From NCBI GenBank assembly GCA_035772735.1, contig JASDFA010000016.1, positions 143,356,501 through 143,420,500 of the forward strand: a stretch of 64,000 bases of DNA, written 5' to 3'. Positions 10,777 to 22,698 of this stretch are shown here, piece by piece (positions within the stretch are counted from its first letter, which is position 1; every line of letters starts with the position of its first letter). Both the position numbers and the translations under genes were made by a program. This stretch comes from Datura wrightii. Taxonomy: Eukaryota; Streptophyta; Magnoliopsida; Solanales; Solanaceae. The notes under the pieces are model-generated. The model saw only the letters and a list, made by a program, of their open reading frames with translations, was not told where the DNA came from and made no database searches.

Positions 10777-12427
10777 TGATGTGCTGTAAGTTCACAACAT
10801 ATTTAACGCTTAAAACTGAGAAAATAGCATGGACTTAGGTATGTTTATATGGATATGATGCACTTCTACTTTGATTTCAGGAAAAAATAAGCGTTGGAGC
10901 AAAACTGTGCAAAAGAAGCTAAAAAATGCAGAAAATCAGCCAAGTACAAGTCTTAGTATGAGTCGTACCTTGATTGTATAAGCCGTACTAAAAACTGTGG
11001 TGAAAGTCAGAAGGTTAAATTAAGAGGAAGGAAACATACGACTCTCAGTACAAGTTGTACCCAGATTGTACGAGCCATAACTGGAGTCGTGAAATTGTTC
11101 AGAGAAATTTACAAGAAGGTAGTCTCTTGGTACAGATGGACATACGGATCATACGTACCATGAGCCGTGGTGAAATTTAGAAGATTCTTCAAGACTTGGC
11201 AGAACTTCAGACATTACAAAAAGTACAAGTTGTAGAAAAAGGTACAAGTCATACCATAACACTCGTGGAAAATTTGAAAAGATGTCAGAGCTCTCAAGGC
11301 CAAACCACGAAAGTATTGTACGAATCGTAGGACTGTGGTATGAGTCATATCAGCCTACCAACACTTAGATAAATTTGCAGTAGCCAAGGACATACGAGAA
11401 GCAGGTATGACCCGTACAATCCTTCTACGGGTCGTAGGATCGGTCATGACACAGTCGGTGCCAGATATGGAAAACTCCTTGTTAGCTTAGGAAAAGGTTT
11501 CTCACATCTGCATAAATAGATTTTATATTTTATTTTAATGAGAAAGAAAGAAACGAAGTAGTAGACGTGTGAAGAATAATATTTGTGAATCTCTATCAAG
11601 TTTTAGAGAAGAAATTCTTGGGATCAAATTCTTGATTTCCTACATTGTTTTTGAGATTGTTCTTTGATATTCAGATTTGATTTTCTTCCAATTGTTACTG
11701 TAAGTATTTAATTATGTGTTTGTATATGAATTCAAATTGTAATATTACAACCATGAGAGGCTAAAACCTCCACAACTAGAGATTATAGGAACCATGGTGG
11801 ATTAACAAAATAGGGTCACACAAAAGTGATTCAAAATCAATGTTGAACGCTTGTATTGTATTCTCTTCATCTTTAATCATTTCTTAATAGTGTACAATGT
11901 TAGTACTTACCCGAATTCTTTACTTGCTTGAACCTAGAGAAGTAGAGATTTAGAAAAGAGAATTACAACAAAGCTTTGGTCTTTATGATCATTGTATTAA
12001 CTTGAACTGTGGTTGCGGGATAGTTAAATTTGGAATATATTGATAAGTTCGTCCCAAATCACTCATGAGACTGACCCAATGATTGAGTACAGTCGTTCAA
12101 TAGGGACGAACCAGTCATTTGGATGAACACAAGTTATCAGTTATCCAAGTAAGCATTGGAATTGATCATGTGTGTATACCCGAAGTAGTTATGAACCCAT
12201 AGGGAACACTTACCTTAGTTGTTTGCAAATCTTGATTTAAATCACAAATATAATATTATTTTTTTAAACCCCTAATTTGGAGATAACTCACCAACAAGTT
12301 TAATTACCGACATTAGTCTAGATCTTATCCTATTCCCAGTGGGTTCGACCCCAACCTCTTAGTCGGGTTTTTTATTGACAATGACCGCTTCATACTTTGT
12401 TAGGAAGTATAAGTTTGAGCGTTATCA
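10777..12427 (+). repeat. Q 3' LTR
   Basis: 1651 bp. The palindromic-word block is at about 10940-11460, the TATA box cataaatag at 11511-11519, and the LTR ends in gttatca. The target duplication atacc follows at 12428-12432. Confidence 0.88.
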
Positions 12428-12432
12428 ATACC

Positions 12433-13412
12433 TTAGCCCCATTGTACTATGATATGGTTATTGCCCACCTCTCAGCCTTTTCTTGGTACAACAGAAAGCG
12501 TAAGTATTGACGCTATATTTCCAAGAGTAAATAGTAAAGGAGGGCTAGATCCGTTGATTCCTGAGGGTGTTACAGAAGTGGTCAAAACCCCCAGTACTTA
12601 AATAAGCCACCTAGGTGTTCACTACAGTAAACATCAAGATAGCAGGTAAGATTGCTAGGGGTAGCCAAGTACGTGTGAGAGTCCATAAAGCAATAGACTC
12701 CCAGTAATAGTAAAGCTCAGATTAGAAATAGACTAATCCCACTGTAGTGTGCTGATGGCTGTAGTGAATACCTAAAAAAATTGGTTGCGGCGCCCATATT
12801 ATTATATTAAGGGATAGAGAGATTATATGATGGGAACCAGCCAAAGGGCGGGTCAGGATGATATAGGTTAGTAGACTTGGTCAGTAATATCCTTGTCAGT
12901 ACCGAGCATGGGGGCACGAACCCCGGACTTCAACCTATAGAAGTAAGTGCAAGACATGAACATCTAATTCCGGAGGAGAACGGAGGAGGACAAAACCACC
13001 ACTAGGCTGTAGCAGGCTAATAGAGCTTGGAATCGTCGCTGAATATCGAGAAATAAGCATCAGGCTGACATTTAAAGGATAATTAGATTGTGACCTAGAA
13101 TACTAAAAAATCACCTCTAGTTGTGGAGGCAAAGGAGTGATGGTATGGAGACCCTAGCTTAGTACAACTTAGAGACAAGGCCCAGCAGAAGGAGTCATCG
13201 GCCTCCGAGATAGCAGGGGGCGGAGTCTTGAGACCCATAGGTTGACTCCGCGTTCTAAATGTGGCAGGGCTACATTAGTAGACTGTTGCAAAGTTACACC
13301 ATGTTCGTTATTCTCTCCACCAAGGTTTGACGGAGACGCACCAGGCTATAAAAGAGATCTAGTGGTGTCATGGGAAGAAGAAAGGAATTGTTGGGTTATA
13401 GTACATTGCCAC
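12433..13412 (+). pseudogene. P1 interior, middle piece, decayed
   Basis: It continues P1 after the Q insertion and is colinear with P2 from about 43485 to 44430. I could not identify a protein domain with confidence. By position it should span decayed gag-pol, but both copies are far shorter than a Tekay gag-pol, so a large deletion predates their split. It ends in gccac (13408-13412), the left target duplication of P2. Confidence 0.55.
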
Positions 13413-15438
13413 TATTACACCTCGTAAAATGTTAACAATTAGTAGGTGTACGCGTGGGTTGTGTCAAGTAAAAAGATCTTGACGCTTGTGAGAAGAGCCT
13501 CAGAAGCAGGGTCGGACGGGACCAGGGCGCAAAGGGCCAACACGACACGCCAGCCCCCCTGCGTGATGGGCAGCGCGAGGCGCCAGCCTTGCTTGCGCGA
13601 TGGGCAGTGTGAGGTGTCGGCCTTGCCTGCACCATGGGTAGCGCCAGGCGTCGGCTTTTCCTGCACGCAGGGCGCTTCCCCTGCCACCGCCTATGCCTAT
13701 ATAAAGTCATCCTTAGTGAAATTTAAATTATTTTAACTAAACCTCGATCAAGAAAAGAGGAGGCACGAGAGGTTCATCAATTTTTCATCAAATTATTCTA
13801 TCAAATGCCATCCAAACGCAAATTAACTTCGGGTAACAAGTTCTAAGCCTACATGAAGCATTTCTATGGAGTTATTTCTTGAAAATTCACTCGGCATACC
13901 GGAACTCCGCCAAGTAAAATTTGTTAGAATTACTCCAAATTGAATCCTAAACAACCACAAGTATTAGGTAAGCATTTCTCCCTTCTGAACTCTTGAGAAA
14001 TTATAGGTTTTCGGTCGAGTTATTCATAATTGAATTATAGTTATTATTATTATCGAAAGTTATTGTTACTTGCCAAATTTAGTATGGAAATTAGCCTTAT
14101 TCTCTCAGCATAAGGATTGCAGTTGGGTGGAACCGTCGTTTTCAAGTTGAAACTCGTCAGTTAAATGAGAATCGACGTTCAAGGTATGTTAAGGCTTATT
14201 TCTTCAGCAAGTTATTTTCGTCATATAGTGATACGACCTATGTTTTGAAAGTAGATAATGATGTTATATGTTGTAATTAGCTGATTCTTGTATGTAAGGA
14301 TCAGGTACATCGTGATTAGCTACTATTAGTAGATTACGATTACATATGTATTGGTAGCTGCTAGAGAACACATGAAGAATATATCGCAGTATCCCTTTTT
14401 AGGGAAGAATATGTTAAGTGTGACTCACGCTAGAAGCGTCATAGAAGCTCCTCTGTTCTTCTGTTCACTATATTAGTAGAATTGTATGTTTTATTGTCTG
14501 TCCTAGGCCTTAGAAGCTCGTGGATAATTATTGGGTCGGAGTTAGTAAGTTGAACAGCTTAGGCGCAGCTAGGTGATATAACTACCAGTCTGGAGCCTGT
14601 ATTGTTAGTAAAACTCACTCGGAGGCCATTGGTATACTTTGATGCCTCCAGGGCCAGAATTTGGATAGAATGGTCTTACCCTAGAGTCAGTGGCACCAGA
14701 GTTGCATATTGAATTGAGGGTCAACCTGCCATATAGTTAGTTATTATCAGTGATTGTTAGTTTCAGTTGACTTAGTGTGTGTCGTATCAGTCGCTCAGGA
14801 CACCATTCCAGTTGGTACGAGTCTGATAGATCAGTGGATACCCTATGGGGGGTACTTTATTAGTAGTTAGATGTGGGCCAATGCCCCAGTCTGCTCTGAT
14901 AAGATACTCAGGTACAGGTTGCTGGGAACGGCTAAGTATAGATAAAACTTACCTACGAGGTTAAGAATCACCCAGAGAAGGCATATAAAATCTGAATAGA
15001 CCTAGTTAAGGTCCAAGGGACTAGAACCGTGATAGTATAGTATAACCTTCAGGCTAAGAATTATGGTAAACTGCCTGTGGGAGTTCAGGGACTGACTGCT
15101 TCAGGAGCATGCCCGATTAGTAGCAGCCTTACAGTTGTTCTAAGAAAGGGAACTAAGTAATTGGTCGTCTGCGACCCTACAATTGTTTAAGAGATATAGT
15201 TGTTCGAACATAACATTCAGAGTATCGTTTAGGCCACTCCAGACCTCGCCCTATCCGATCTAGACAATTAGAGATTATGATCACTATCAGAATCCTCTGA
15301 TCAGATATAGGCTCAGGAGTGCGCCTATTAGCAGCTATACATACCATTCTAGGGGCAAGTAGTGGTCGGGTTAGGCCCAAAAGGCCAGATACGCATTTTG
15401 AATGGCTAGATTGAGACTTCAGTGTAGCACATCGATTG
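13413..15438 (+). repeat. P2 5' LTR, left part
   Basis: It starts tattacacc, a decayed TGTTACACC. The GC-rich U3 block (about 13480-13690) contains a tandem repeat. The TATA box cctatataaag is at about 13697-13706, and tattaggtaagcatttc near 13960 looks like a splice donor. The left part stops at the T insertion; the intact 3' LTR crosses this point at about 47690. Confidence 0.85.
13565..13667 (+). repeat. 34-bp tandem repeat, three imperfect units, in P2 U3
   Basis: Units begin near 13565, 13599 and 13633, each starting (g/c)atggg(c/t)agcg-like and running through cggccttgcctgc-like sequence. The 3' LTR (about 45868-45930) has only about two units. Confidence 0.65.
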
Positions 15439-17719
15439 TGTCACGACCCAAACATACACCCGAACCGTAGACATGGGAAAGGAGCCCCGAGAGACCCCAA
15501 GTCGACTCATGGCATGAGCATACATCTAATTCAATCACATGAGCGCAAGAATTAACATAAAGAACGTAATTATAACATAGCATAAGGGGAAAACAACACA
15601 AGACTTGTACAATACGGCGAAATACAACTCGTAGTCTAATAAGCCTCTAAACATGAAAGGCGGATTGATGGGACAACTTCCCAACTAATCCAATATCCAG
15701 AAACTAAAAGAAATAACATAGAGTGTGAACACGTATCCCTCGGAATATGAGGACTCACCAAGTACGCTGAGAGCAAGGTTGAAACTAGCTACAAGTGAGG
15801 ATGAGCTTGAAAACTAGGACCTGTATCATGAATATGATACAAAATAAGAAGTATGCGGTCAGTACGTGGAATATACTGAGTATGCAAGGTAAGTAAAACG
15901 TACATTTAAAAACTTATATAAAGTTCATAAAATATCATGAGAGTAGGACAACATGCTCATATCATAAATCGTTATAACATATCATACGACTCAAGGTTTT
16001 CAAAAAATTCATAACATAAACATAATCATAATCATAATAGAAGAGCTTTTCTTAACATAACCTGAGCCAATATACACAATCGTCACATGCATAAATCATG
16101 AGGAACAGTGGAGATTCTCTTAACGGACATACCCCATATGAGCACACATGAAGCCCGACATGTAGCCCTAGTCGGGAGGGTGTTCCTACCTTGCCAAGGG
16201 TAGGAACCATGAAGGGCGTGATCACACATGAAAAGGGCCATTTGGGCCAGGGACAAATGTGAAAGGGGTCCCAACATACCTACGGTGGCACGTAGTTCAT
16301 GAGATCTGGGGCTTAACCTGAGCCCTGAACCTACTCGGTGTTCGATACTACTCCCAAAACATATATAGTGCTCATAATAATACATACATGAGTTCATGGG
16401 TTAGTTAAATCATAATAATCATAAACATCCTTGAACATATAGGAACTAGCCATGACTTGCGGCTCGTGGGTCGGCCAAAAATATAATTCATGATTAATAA
16501 GATCCATACATACTTGTAAATAATGCATATAGATTGAATACCATAAGATCATAATAGGTAACAAAATAAATTCATAATTAAATTCATAATTCATGCTGGG
16601 CTTGTCAAAAACATCAATGGATCAATGGATCATAAATCGATTCATTATGGGGCATGCATGATCAGGCTTAATTGTTTAGAAATTCAAAATCAACAATATT
16701 ATAATCAATTTAAAACTCTAAAGATGATCAAAATCAATAAATAATGATGAGATTTCAGAATCACAAGACCCATAATTAAATCATTAAATTTTATACAAAT
16801 CAAATATAAAACCCTATGAGTTTTTAATAAATTTTGAGTAATATCATAGAGTAGGAGCATGGGTGTGGAAGAATTCATCCATTGGTATCCTTACATACCT
16901 GGGATTATCAAATTCTAACCCTCCTTAAAAGCCCAAGAATGAGATTGAAATAATTGAGGTGAAAAGCTTGAAATCTCCCTTAGATCACCTACCAAAATCC
17001 TTGCATGCATGAATGAGAGTTTAGGAAGGATTATTTTCTTAAAAACCCAGCTTTCCCAAGCCAAAACGATGTAGTTTAGGGCCTTATATCGTGAAAAGGT
17101 CGAAAATACCCTTAATGAACCTGCCCTGAAAACTGGTCGGATGGAACCCACGGGTGGTACCAATAGGTCGTGAGAACCACTAACGACCTGTCATGTCTCT
17201 CGTGGAATGAACTGCTGAAAGTCTTCTCTCGGAACCAACCAACGGATGGTTAGGATGACCCGTCCTTTCAACCCACGATTCGTTACATCGTCCGTGGTTT
17301 TTCCCCTGAACCTTGGCATCTCATCTTCTAATGGGTCACACCATGACTCGTCACTACAAACAATGAGTCGTTGTTTCCCTCCATCAAGCCTACTGGAAAA
17401 TTCAACCTCCAACAATGACCATAAACCACCACTCGTGGTTTCTCCTAACGGGTCGTTAGGACGCCCGTTGTATGCCACCTGAAGAAACTAACTCCTTCCC
17501 ATGATTGCTAACAAAGACTCGTTGTCCCACAACGAGTCGTTATGTCTCCCGTGGTTTACAGTATCACCCTGCCTAGACTTAACCACTACTCGATACAACG
17601 ATCCGTGATATGTCACCACGGGTCGTACCTTGACCCATCCCGAGATATTTTCTCCCATTTTTTGGAGTTTTCAACTTTTCACTTTCGGGTCTATTCCTAT
17701 GCACTTCCGGGGTATTACA
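15439..17719 (-). repeat. T 3' LTR
   Basis: 2281 bp, paired with 39378-41648. In element orientation U3 begins at 17719. The block of CGACCCGT/ACGAGTCG words spans about 17640-17140, followed by a TATA-like site (cttatatcg on +, 17082-17090). Confidence 0.92.
17140..17640 (-). promoter_or_regulatory. T U3 block of ACGGGTCGT / ACGAGTCGT words
   Basis: Many short self-complementary words. The best is a perfect hairpin at 17516-17538, with arms GACTCGTTGT and ACAACGAGTC around CCC. The matching block in the other LTR is at 41070-41570, where the hairpin is decayed. It sits directly upstream of the TATA-like site in element orientation. Confidence 0.55.
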
Positions 17720-17737
17720 ATATCTCCCCCTTGGAAA
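17720..17737 (-). other. T polypurine tract
   Basis: In element orientation CCAAGGGGGAGATAT directly precedes the 3' LTR start TGTAATACC. Confidence 0.8.
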
Positions 17738-17984
17738 CATTCATTCTCGAATGTTAGAAATAGCAGAAATCAGAGACATACAATTATCATACTCAAATAC
17801 TGATCATTTTAGCCGAAATTTTTACGGAATAACTATCTCTGATTCATAACACATAGCAGAACTGATCTCATTCTTCACATACACATTCATACACATAAAA
17901 GAAACTTGCACACATGAACTGAACATGAAAACTAGATAGAATCATAGAGTAAATTTGGTACCTCATGTCGGAACTAGCCGGTAG

Positions 17985-18527
17985 AGAATAAATGTGGATA
18001 GTTAGCCATCATATCTGCTTCGGCTTCCCACGTAGCTCCCTCAACATGCTGGTTTCTCCATAAAGCCTTAACTGAGGCTACTTCCTTGTTCCTTAGCTTA
18101 CGGACTTGACGAATCTAATATTTTCACCGGAACTTCTTCATAACTGAGGCTGTCTTTTACACCGATACTGTCAACCGGAACTAGTAAAGCTGGATCTCCC
18201 AAACACTTTTTCAAAAGTGACACATGAAACACGGGATGTACTGAGGATAACTATGATGGCAAATCCAACTCATATGCCACCTTATCAACTCTTCTCACCC
18301 CTTGGTAGGGGCCAACATATTGGGGACTGAGTTTCAATTTTTTTTCCAAATCGCATGACTCCCTTCATGGGAGATAACTTGAGAAATACCCAGTCGTCCA
18401 CATCAAACTCTAGATCTCTTCTCCTCACATCAGCATACGATTTCTGATGACTCTGAGCGGTTTGCAACTGGTCCCTTATCAACTGGACCTTTATCATGGC
18501 CTCATGAACTGAATCAGGTCCTATCAT
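17985..18527 (-). pseudogene. T integrase C-terminus and chromodomain-like tail
   Basis: The first part (18285-18527) encodes AMIKVQLIRDQLQTAQSHQK and YADVRRRDLEFDVDDWVFLK, the conserved region after the integrase core in Tekay elements. After frameshifts come HPVFHVSLLKKCLGDPALL, YEEVPVKILD and, in a shifted frame near 18000-18060, a relic of ALWRNQHVEGATWEAE. This last is the chromodomain-type end (aromatic, then EATWE) expected of chromoviruses, where it is thought to guide integration to particular chromatin. Frameshifts and a stop near 18115 break it. Confidence 0.75.
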
Positions 18528-19433
18528 GGCGCCTCACCAACCTCAAACCATCCAATGGGCAATCTACACCTTCGCTGGTAAAGAGACTCAAACAGTGCCA
18601 TCTGGATACTAGAGTGATAATTGTTATTATAAGCAAACTCAATCAAGGACAAATGATCATCCCAACTAACTTTAAAATCCATAACACATGCCCTCAATAT
18701 GTCCTCAAAGGTCTGGATTGTTCGTTCATCTTGGCCATCCATTTGCGGATGAAATGTTGTGCTGAGCTTGACTTGAGTCCCAAGTCCCTTTTGAAAAGAC
18801 CGCCAGAACTGGGAGGTAAACTGAGTACCTCGGTATGAAATAATAGACAAGGGCACTCCATGTAGTCGAACCAACTCCCAAATATACAGTTTGGAATAAT
18901 CATCCGCTGAATCCATGGTCTTGACCAGTGGAAAATGTGCAGCCTTGGTTAACCTGTCTACCACCACCCAAATGGAATCATAGTGTCGGCGAGTATGAGG
19001 TAGGCTTGTAATGAAATCCATATTAATCTCTTCCCACTTCCAAGTGGGAATGCTAATATCTTGAAGTACGCCTCCCGGCCTTTGGTGATCGACCTTCACT
19101 TGCTGACAGTTTGGACATTTGGCTACGAACTCTGTGATATCCTTCTTCACACCATCCCACTAATAGATTTCTCAAAAGTACCGATACATCTTCGTGAATC
19201 CCGAATGGATAGAATATCTGGTACTATGTGCCTCATGCAATAGCTAAACTCTTAAATTATCAATGTCCGGGACACACAGTCGACCCTGATATCGTAGAAC
19301 ACCATCTCCCCCTTGGGAGAAAACCTCAACCTTTTGACTCTGCACCGCTTCTTTAATCTTCCTCAAAATCGGATCCTCATCTTGCTTAGATTTGACAGCA
19401 ACCACCAAGGACAATTCTGACCCATTCTGCACA
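18524..19433 (-). pseudogene. T integrase, zinc-binding and catalytic core
   Basis: DDE-type retroviral-like integrase. The N-terminal zinc-binding His pair is visible (EAHSTRYSIHSG), interrupted by stops, then CPNC. The core follows in an open frame (18524-19150): VVVDRLTKAAHF carries the first Asp, SIISYRGTQFTSQFW should carry the second Asp but has Tyr, and DGQDERTIQ carries the Glu. The core continues to FAYNNNYHSS and RCRLPIGWFEVGE, typical of Tekay. Loss of the second catalytic Asp plus upstream stops make it inactive. The upstream end is the site of the A insertion; the frame resumes across the gap at 36032. Confidence 0.88.
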
Positions 19434-19438
19434 ACAAC

Positions 19439-21003
19439 TGATCTTGGGCATAATTATGTGCCTAAGTGCTTTTTTATAGCTTAATTTAGTCGTGTTTTTC
19501 GAATTATACATTTACATTCTTATGTGATTTTGTGTAAATTTGGGTATGCACTAACCAACATGATTAGTCCTTGTTTTGTAGGTGTAAAATGCATATGAGG
19601 GACTAAATGATGATGGTGAAGGAAAGGAATGAAGTTGAGAGTGAATTGCAAAGGATGGCAAGTCTGGCCGCGCCAGGCAGCGTGCCACACCGTGCATGTG
19701 TCGCGCCCAGCGCCATGCCACGCCAAGGCCATGCGCGTGAGATCATCCCTCCAAGGTGCCTGCGTGCCAGCATACGTGCCACGTGCCAGAGGCCGTGGCA
19801 CGCTGGCCATCGTGCAGGACCAGCGCCGTGCCATGTTGGCTGTCGTGCCATGCCTCGGCCAAATGAATTTTCATTGCAAATTCTAGTAAGCTGCCGCGTT
19901 ACCTTCGTGGGACGGAGACAAATTGGCACGTTCACCTCTGTGCCATGGAGCCATTCCATGATAGGACAAAACTTGCAAAATCCCATTTACTATAAATTCA
20001 ACCCTTAATTCCTAAAATCATTTTGTCACAAAATATTTTCTAGAAACCATAGAGGAGCGAAGGGAGAAGTGAAGAACTCTACCTAGGGTTCACTAATTTT
20101 ACATTCTCTTTTACCTATTCTTGTAAGTACACTACTTTAAACATGTTTTTAAGTATTTGTACGAACATGAGTAGCTGAAACCCTTCCTCTAGGGTTGAGG
20201 CTACGTTAGATGATTGTAATTGCATGAATTCTTCTTGGTTTGAGTTTTTAGTTGTTGTTTGGTCTTACATTCTTCATTATTGTTGTTTTTACGCTTGATC
20301 ACCATGAAAAAAAATGTGTTAAGCTTAGGTAAAGCTTGAAAGAGTAACCCTAGGCAAGAACAAGAGAATGTAGGGAGCAAGTTCTTACTTTTATGATAGG
20401 ATTCGCAATTAGGATAAATAATATATCTAAATTGCCTTGCTTGGTTGACAAAATGGGATGATAGCAAGACACCAACTTAGAATTATCACATCACCACTCG
20501 TAGTAGTTGTGAAGCTAATTTAGGTTAAATGATTAGAGGTACGAAAGTCCCTAATCAAGAGCACAAACCCCGTAAACCACATCCATATAGTTAAATTGCT
20601 CACGAATTAGGACATCACATCCCCGCTCAATGATGTGGGTGTGAGACTAGTTTTTCGTGTTTAGAGGCTCGAAAGACCATGAACATAGCAGTTTAATTAT
20701 ATGAGAAAACAACTGAAGTTTTCATACTTGAACCATTGAGAATTGTAGCATTGCATGATTATTAGGCCTTGACTCTAGTTGCTCCTTATATTGTTTATTA
20801 AGTATTTTGTGATCACCCCCAGACTTAATTATAATATTCCAAAAATTTCTATAATCAACACTTTTGAAGGTTAATTTTAACACTTGAACTTGATAATTTG
20901 CTGAATTGGTCCAGTCCATATGGGTTCGACATCCGGCTCTTAAAAAGGGCCACTGTATTACTTGTACGACCGCGCACGCTTGCGAGTGCGCTGGAGGGCA
21001 ACA
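19439..21003 (+). repeat. A 5' LTR
   Basis: 1565 bp. It starts TGATCTTGGGCATAATT, and the first 28 bases form a stem-loop (CTTGGGCA with TGCCTAAG, 19443-19466; one decayed pair). The GC-rich U3 block is at about 19670-19960, the TATA box ctataaat at about 19990, and a splice-donor-like cttgtaagtac at 20120-20130. It ends gggcaaca. Confidence 0.92.
19670..19960 (+). promoter_or_regulatory. A 5' LTR U3 block of GCCACG/CGTGGC words
   Basis: Repeated words such as cgtgccacg, ccatgcca and gtgccacgtgcc lie directly upstream of the TATA box. The 3' LTR block (about 34685-34985) lacks about 50 bases present here (after position 19686), so the block changed after insertion. ORFs on both strands here are compositional artefacts. 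Confidence 0.55.
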
Positions 21004-21009
21004 AGTTTT

Positions 21010-21027
21010 TGGCGCCGTTGCCTGGGA
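21010..21027 (+). other. A primer-binding site (tRNA-Asp)
   Basis: TGGCGCCGTTGCCTGGGA lies six bases after the LTR. It is a near-exact complement of the plant tRNA-Asp 3' end. Confidence 0.85.
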
Positions 21028-21140
21028 TTGGTGATGTTTTTGTGAATTTTTCTATTTTTGTGTTATTTTTAATTTCCTTAAGTGTTGAGAAACTTGGTCT
21101 TAGTCTGCTATATTGCAGGTGACAGGTTGCCCTTGCAGAG

Positions 21141-22698
21141 CTGGCAAGGAATAGAGAGCTGGTGGAACCGTTGCTTGAACCTGAACGTCGACTTCATTTA
21201 CTTAGGAGGGAAGCTCTAGAGTGAAAGATAAAGAAACTTCAGGAGCGATTACAACAACACCCACCAGTAGGGCAAGCAGAGTTGTTACCTGAAACTATGG
21301 CAGCCCAACCAGTTCGCGAAGTGGCAATCCCATTAGCGACGAATGTGACCTCTAGTATCCGCAAACTGGAGCCTGGAGGAAACTTTGAATTGAAATGGAA
21401 TATGGTGCAAATATTACATTCTAGTGTGTAGTTCACTGGGATGACTCATGAGGACCCACAACAGCACTTACAGAACTTCCTTGAGATTAGTGACACGTTC
21501 GTCCCCACTGAAGTGTCCACAGACTATGTCTGACTTACTCTTGTTCTGTTTTCATTATTGGGAGAGGCAAAGAGGTGGTTGAAATATGATCCACCGAATT
21601 TCATAACTTCTTAGGATGATTTGACAAAGAAATTCCTCATCAGATTCTTCCCTTCAGGCAAAACTGCCAAACTCAGGAGTGAAATTTTAAGCTTTAAGCA
21701 GAGGCCGGAGGAGAACTTGTATTTGGCTTGGGAAGATTCAAGTCATTATTGAGAGACTTCCCCCATCTTCAGTAGTCTAATGAAGTGCTAGCCCATACCT
21801 TTGTGGAGAGTCTAGACCCACACACCAAAATTTTACTAGACTGTACATTAGGGGGGAAGCATTGGAGAAGACTTATGACGAGTTGTACACTTTGTTGAAT
21901 AGGATTGCTCAGGGAAATCCAGAGTGGCACAGCGAGTCATCGAGAGGGGCAGGAAAGAGAACAACAAGGTTGATAGAGGTGGATAGTGTCAATGCTTTGG
22001 CGGCACAGCTAGCATCACTTCAGCATTAGATGATGACTCAGTTCAACAAACAGAGTATGAACCAACAACATAGACAGGTGAATGCAGTTCAGTAGGCCCC
22101 GAGTTGGTGTGAAATCTGTGGCAATAATGGGCACAATGCATAATCTTGCGGGGCAAATCTTGAATCGGTCAATTTTGTTAGGAATGTTCAGTGAAACAAT
22201 CAGAATTTTGGGAACAATTACAACAAGAATTGGCAGAGCCACCCGAATTTTTCTTGGGGTGGAAATCAAAGTCAAAGCTACCAGCAACCTCAACAGTAGC
22301 AGAACAGGCAGAATGGTGGCCCGTTGAGTAGAAACATTGAGGAGTCATTGTAGAAGATTATGGTAACACAGACCCAACTAGCAGAGAATTAGGCGCGGAT
22401 GGCATCAGATTTGAAAAATCAACAGTGGGGCACCCGCAATCTAGAGAAGCGGATGGGTCAAATAGCAGCTGCTCACCACACCAGACCACAGGGAGGATTA
22501 CCCAGTGACACAGACACAAACGCCCAACAAGTCAATGCTATCAATCTGAGGAGTGGCAGGCAATTGGTTGATACACTACCGAAGGAAAAGAAAAATGAGG
22601 TACAACCCGAGTTTATTAGAAAGGGACCATCGACTGAAAAGGGAGATAATCAGAGTGTTGTGCAACAAAATGCACAATCATCATTACAGCTAGCATAG
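21141..22698 (+). pseudogene. A gag, broken
   Basis: Athila-type gag. The N-terminus reads LARNRELVEPLLEPERR from a CTG at 21141, where an ATG would be expected. Stops occur near 21222 and 21429, with several frameshifts. Core motifs follow in order: AHEDPQQHLQNFLEI-like, FFPSGKTAKLRSEIL-like and YDELYTLLNRIAQGNPEWHS. A CCHC zinc knuckle at about 22105-22150 (WCEICGNNGHNA, stop, SCG) has all four ligands but a stop between His and the last Cys. The Gln-rich linker and a QWGTRNLEKRMGQIAAA helix end in the open frame at 22399-22698. It stays similar to B gag throughout. Confidence 0.82.

Larger units (their letters stand above)
3533..12427 (+). mobile_element. Q: complete non-autonomous Athila-like LTR element
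   Basis: Two LTRs (3533-5195 and 10777-12427) start TGATGTG and end TTATCA. The target duplication atacc (3528-3532 and 12428-12432) is exact. Removing Q joins P1 into a sequence colinear with P2 at about 43440-43560. The interior holds a tRNA-Asp-type primer site, a gag N-terminal fragment, a region full of palindromic words, a long decayed ORF with a plant-transposon-domain signature, a purine-rich zone and a polypurine tract. No protease, reverse transcriptase, RNase H or integrase is recognisable. It therefore needed enzymes from a relative to move. A second copy, Q3, lies at 56344-62077 on the - strand. Confidence 0.88.

Noticed and set aside
17191..17757. Opposite-strand ORF pair with repeats at 41121-41461
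   Set aside because: It appears in both T LTRs within the U3 word block, and the frames are not conserved between the copies in any domain-like way.
19520..20008. ORFs of 85-133 codons on both strands in the A 5' LTR, with similar ones at 34553-34998 and 62270-62639
   Set aside because: They fall in GC-rich U3 blocks where stops are rare, are open on both strands, and differ between LTR copies.
21010..21027. Fragments of tRNA genes at TGGCGCC and TGGTATCAGAGC sites
   Set aside because: They are only 12-18 bases, complementary to tRNA 3' ends and always next to an LTR, so they are primer-binding sites.
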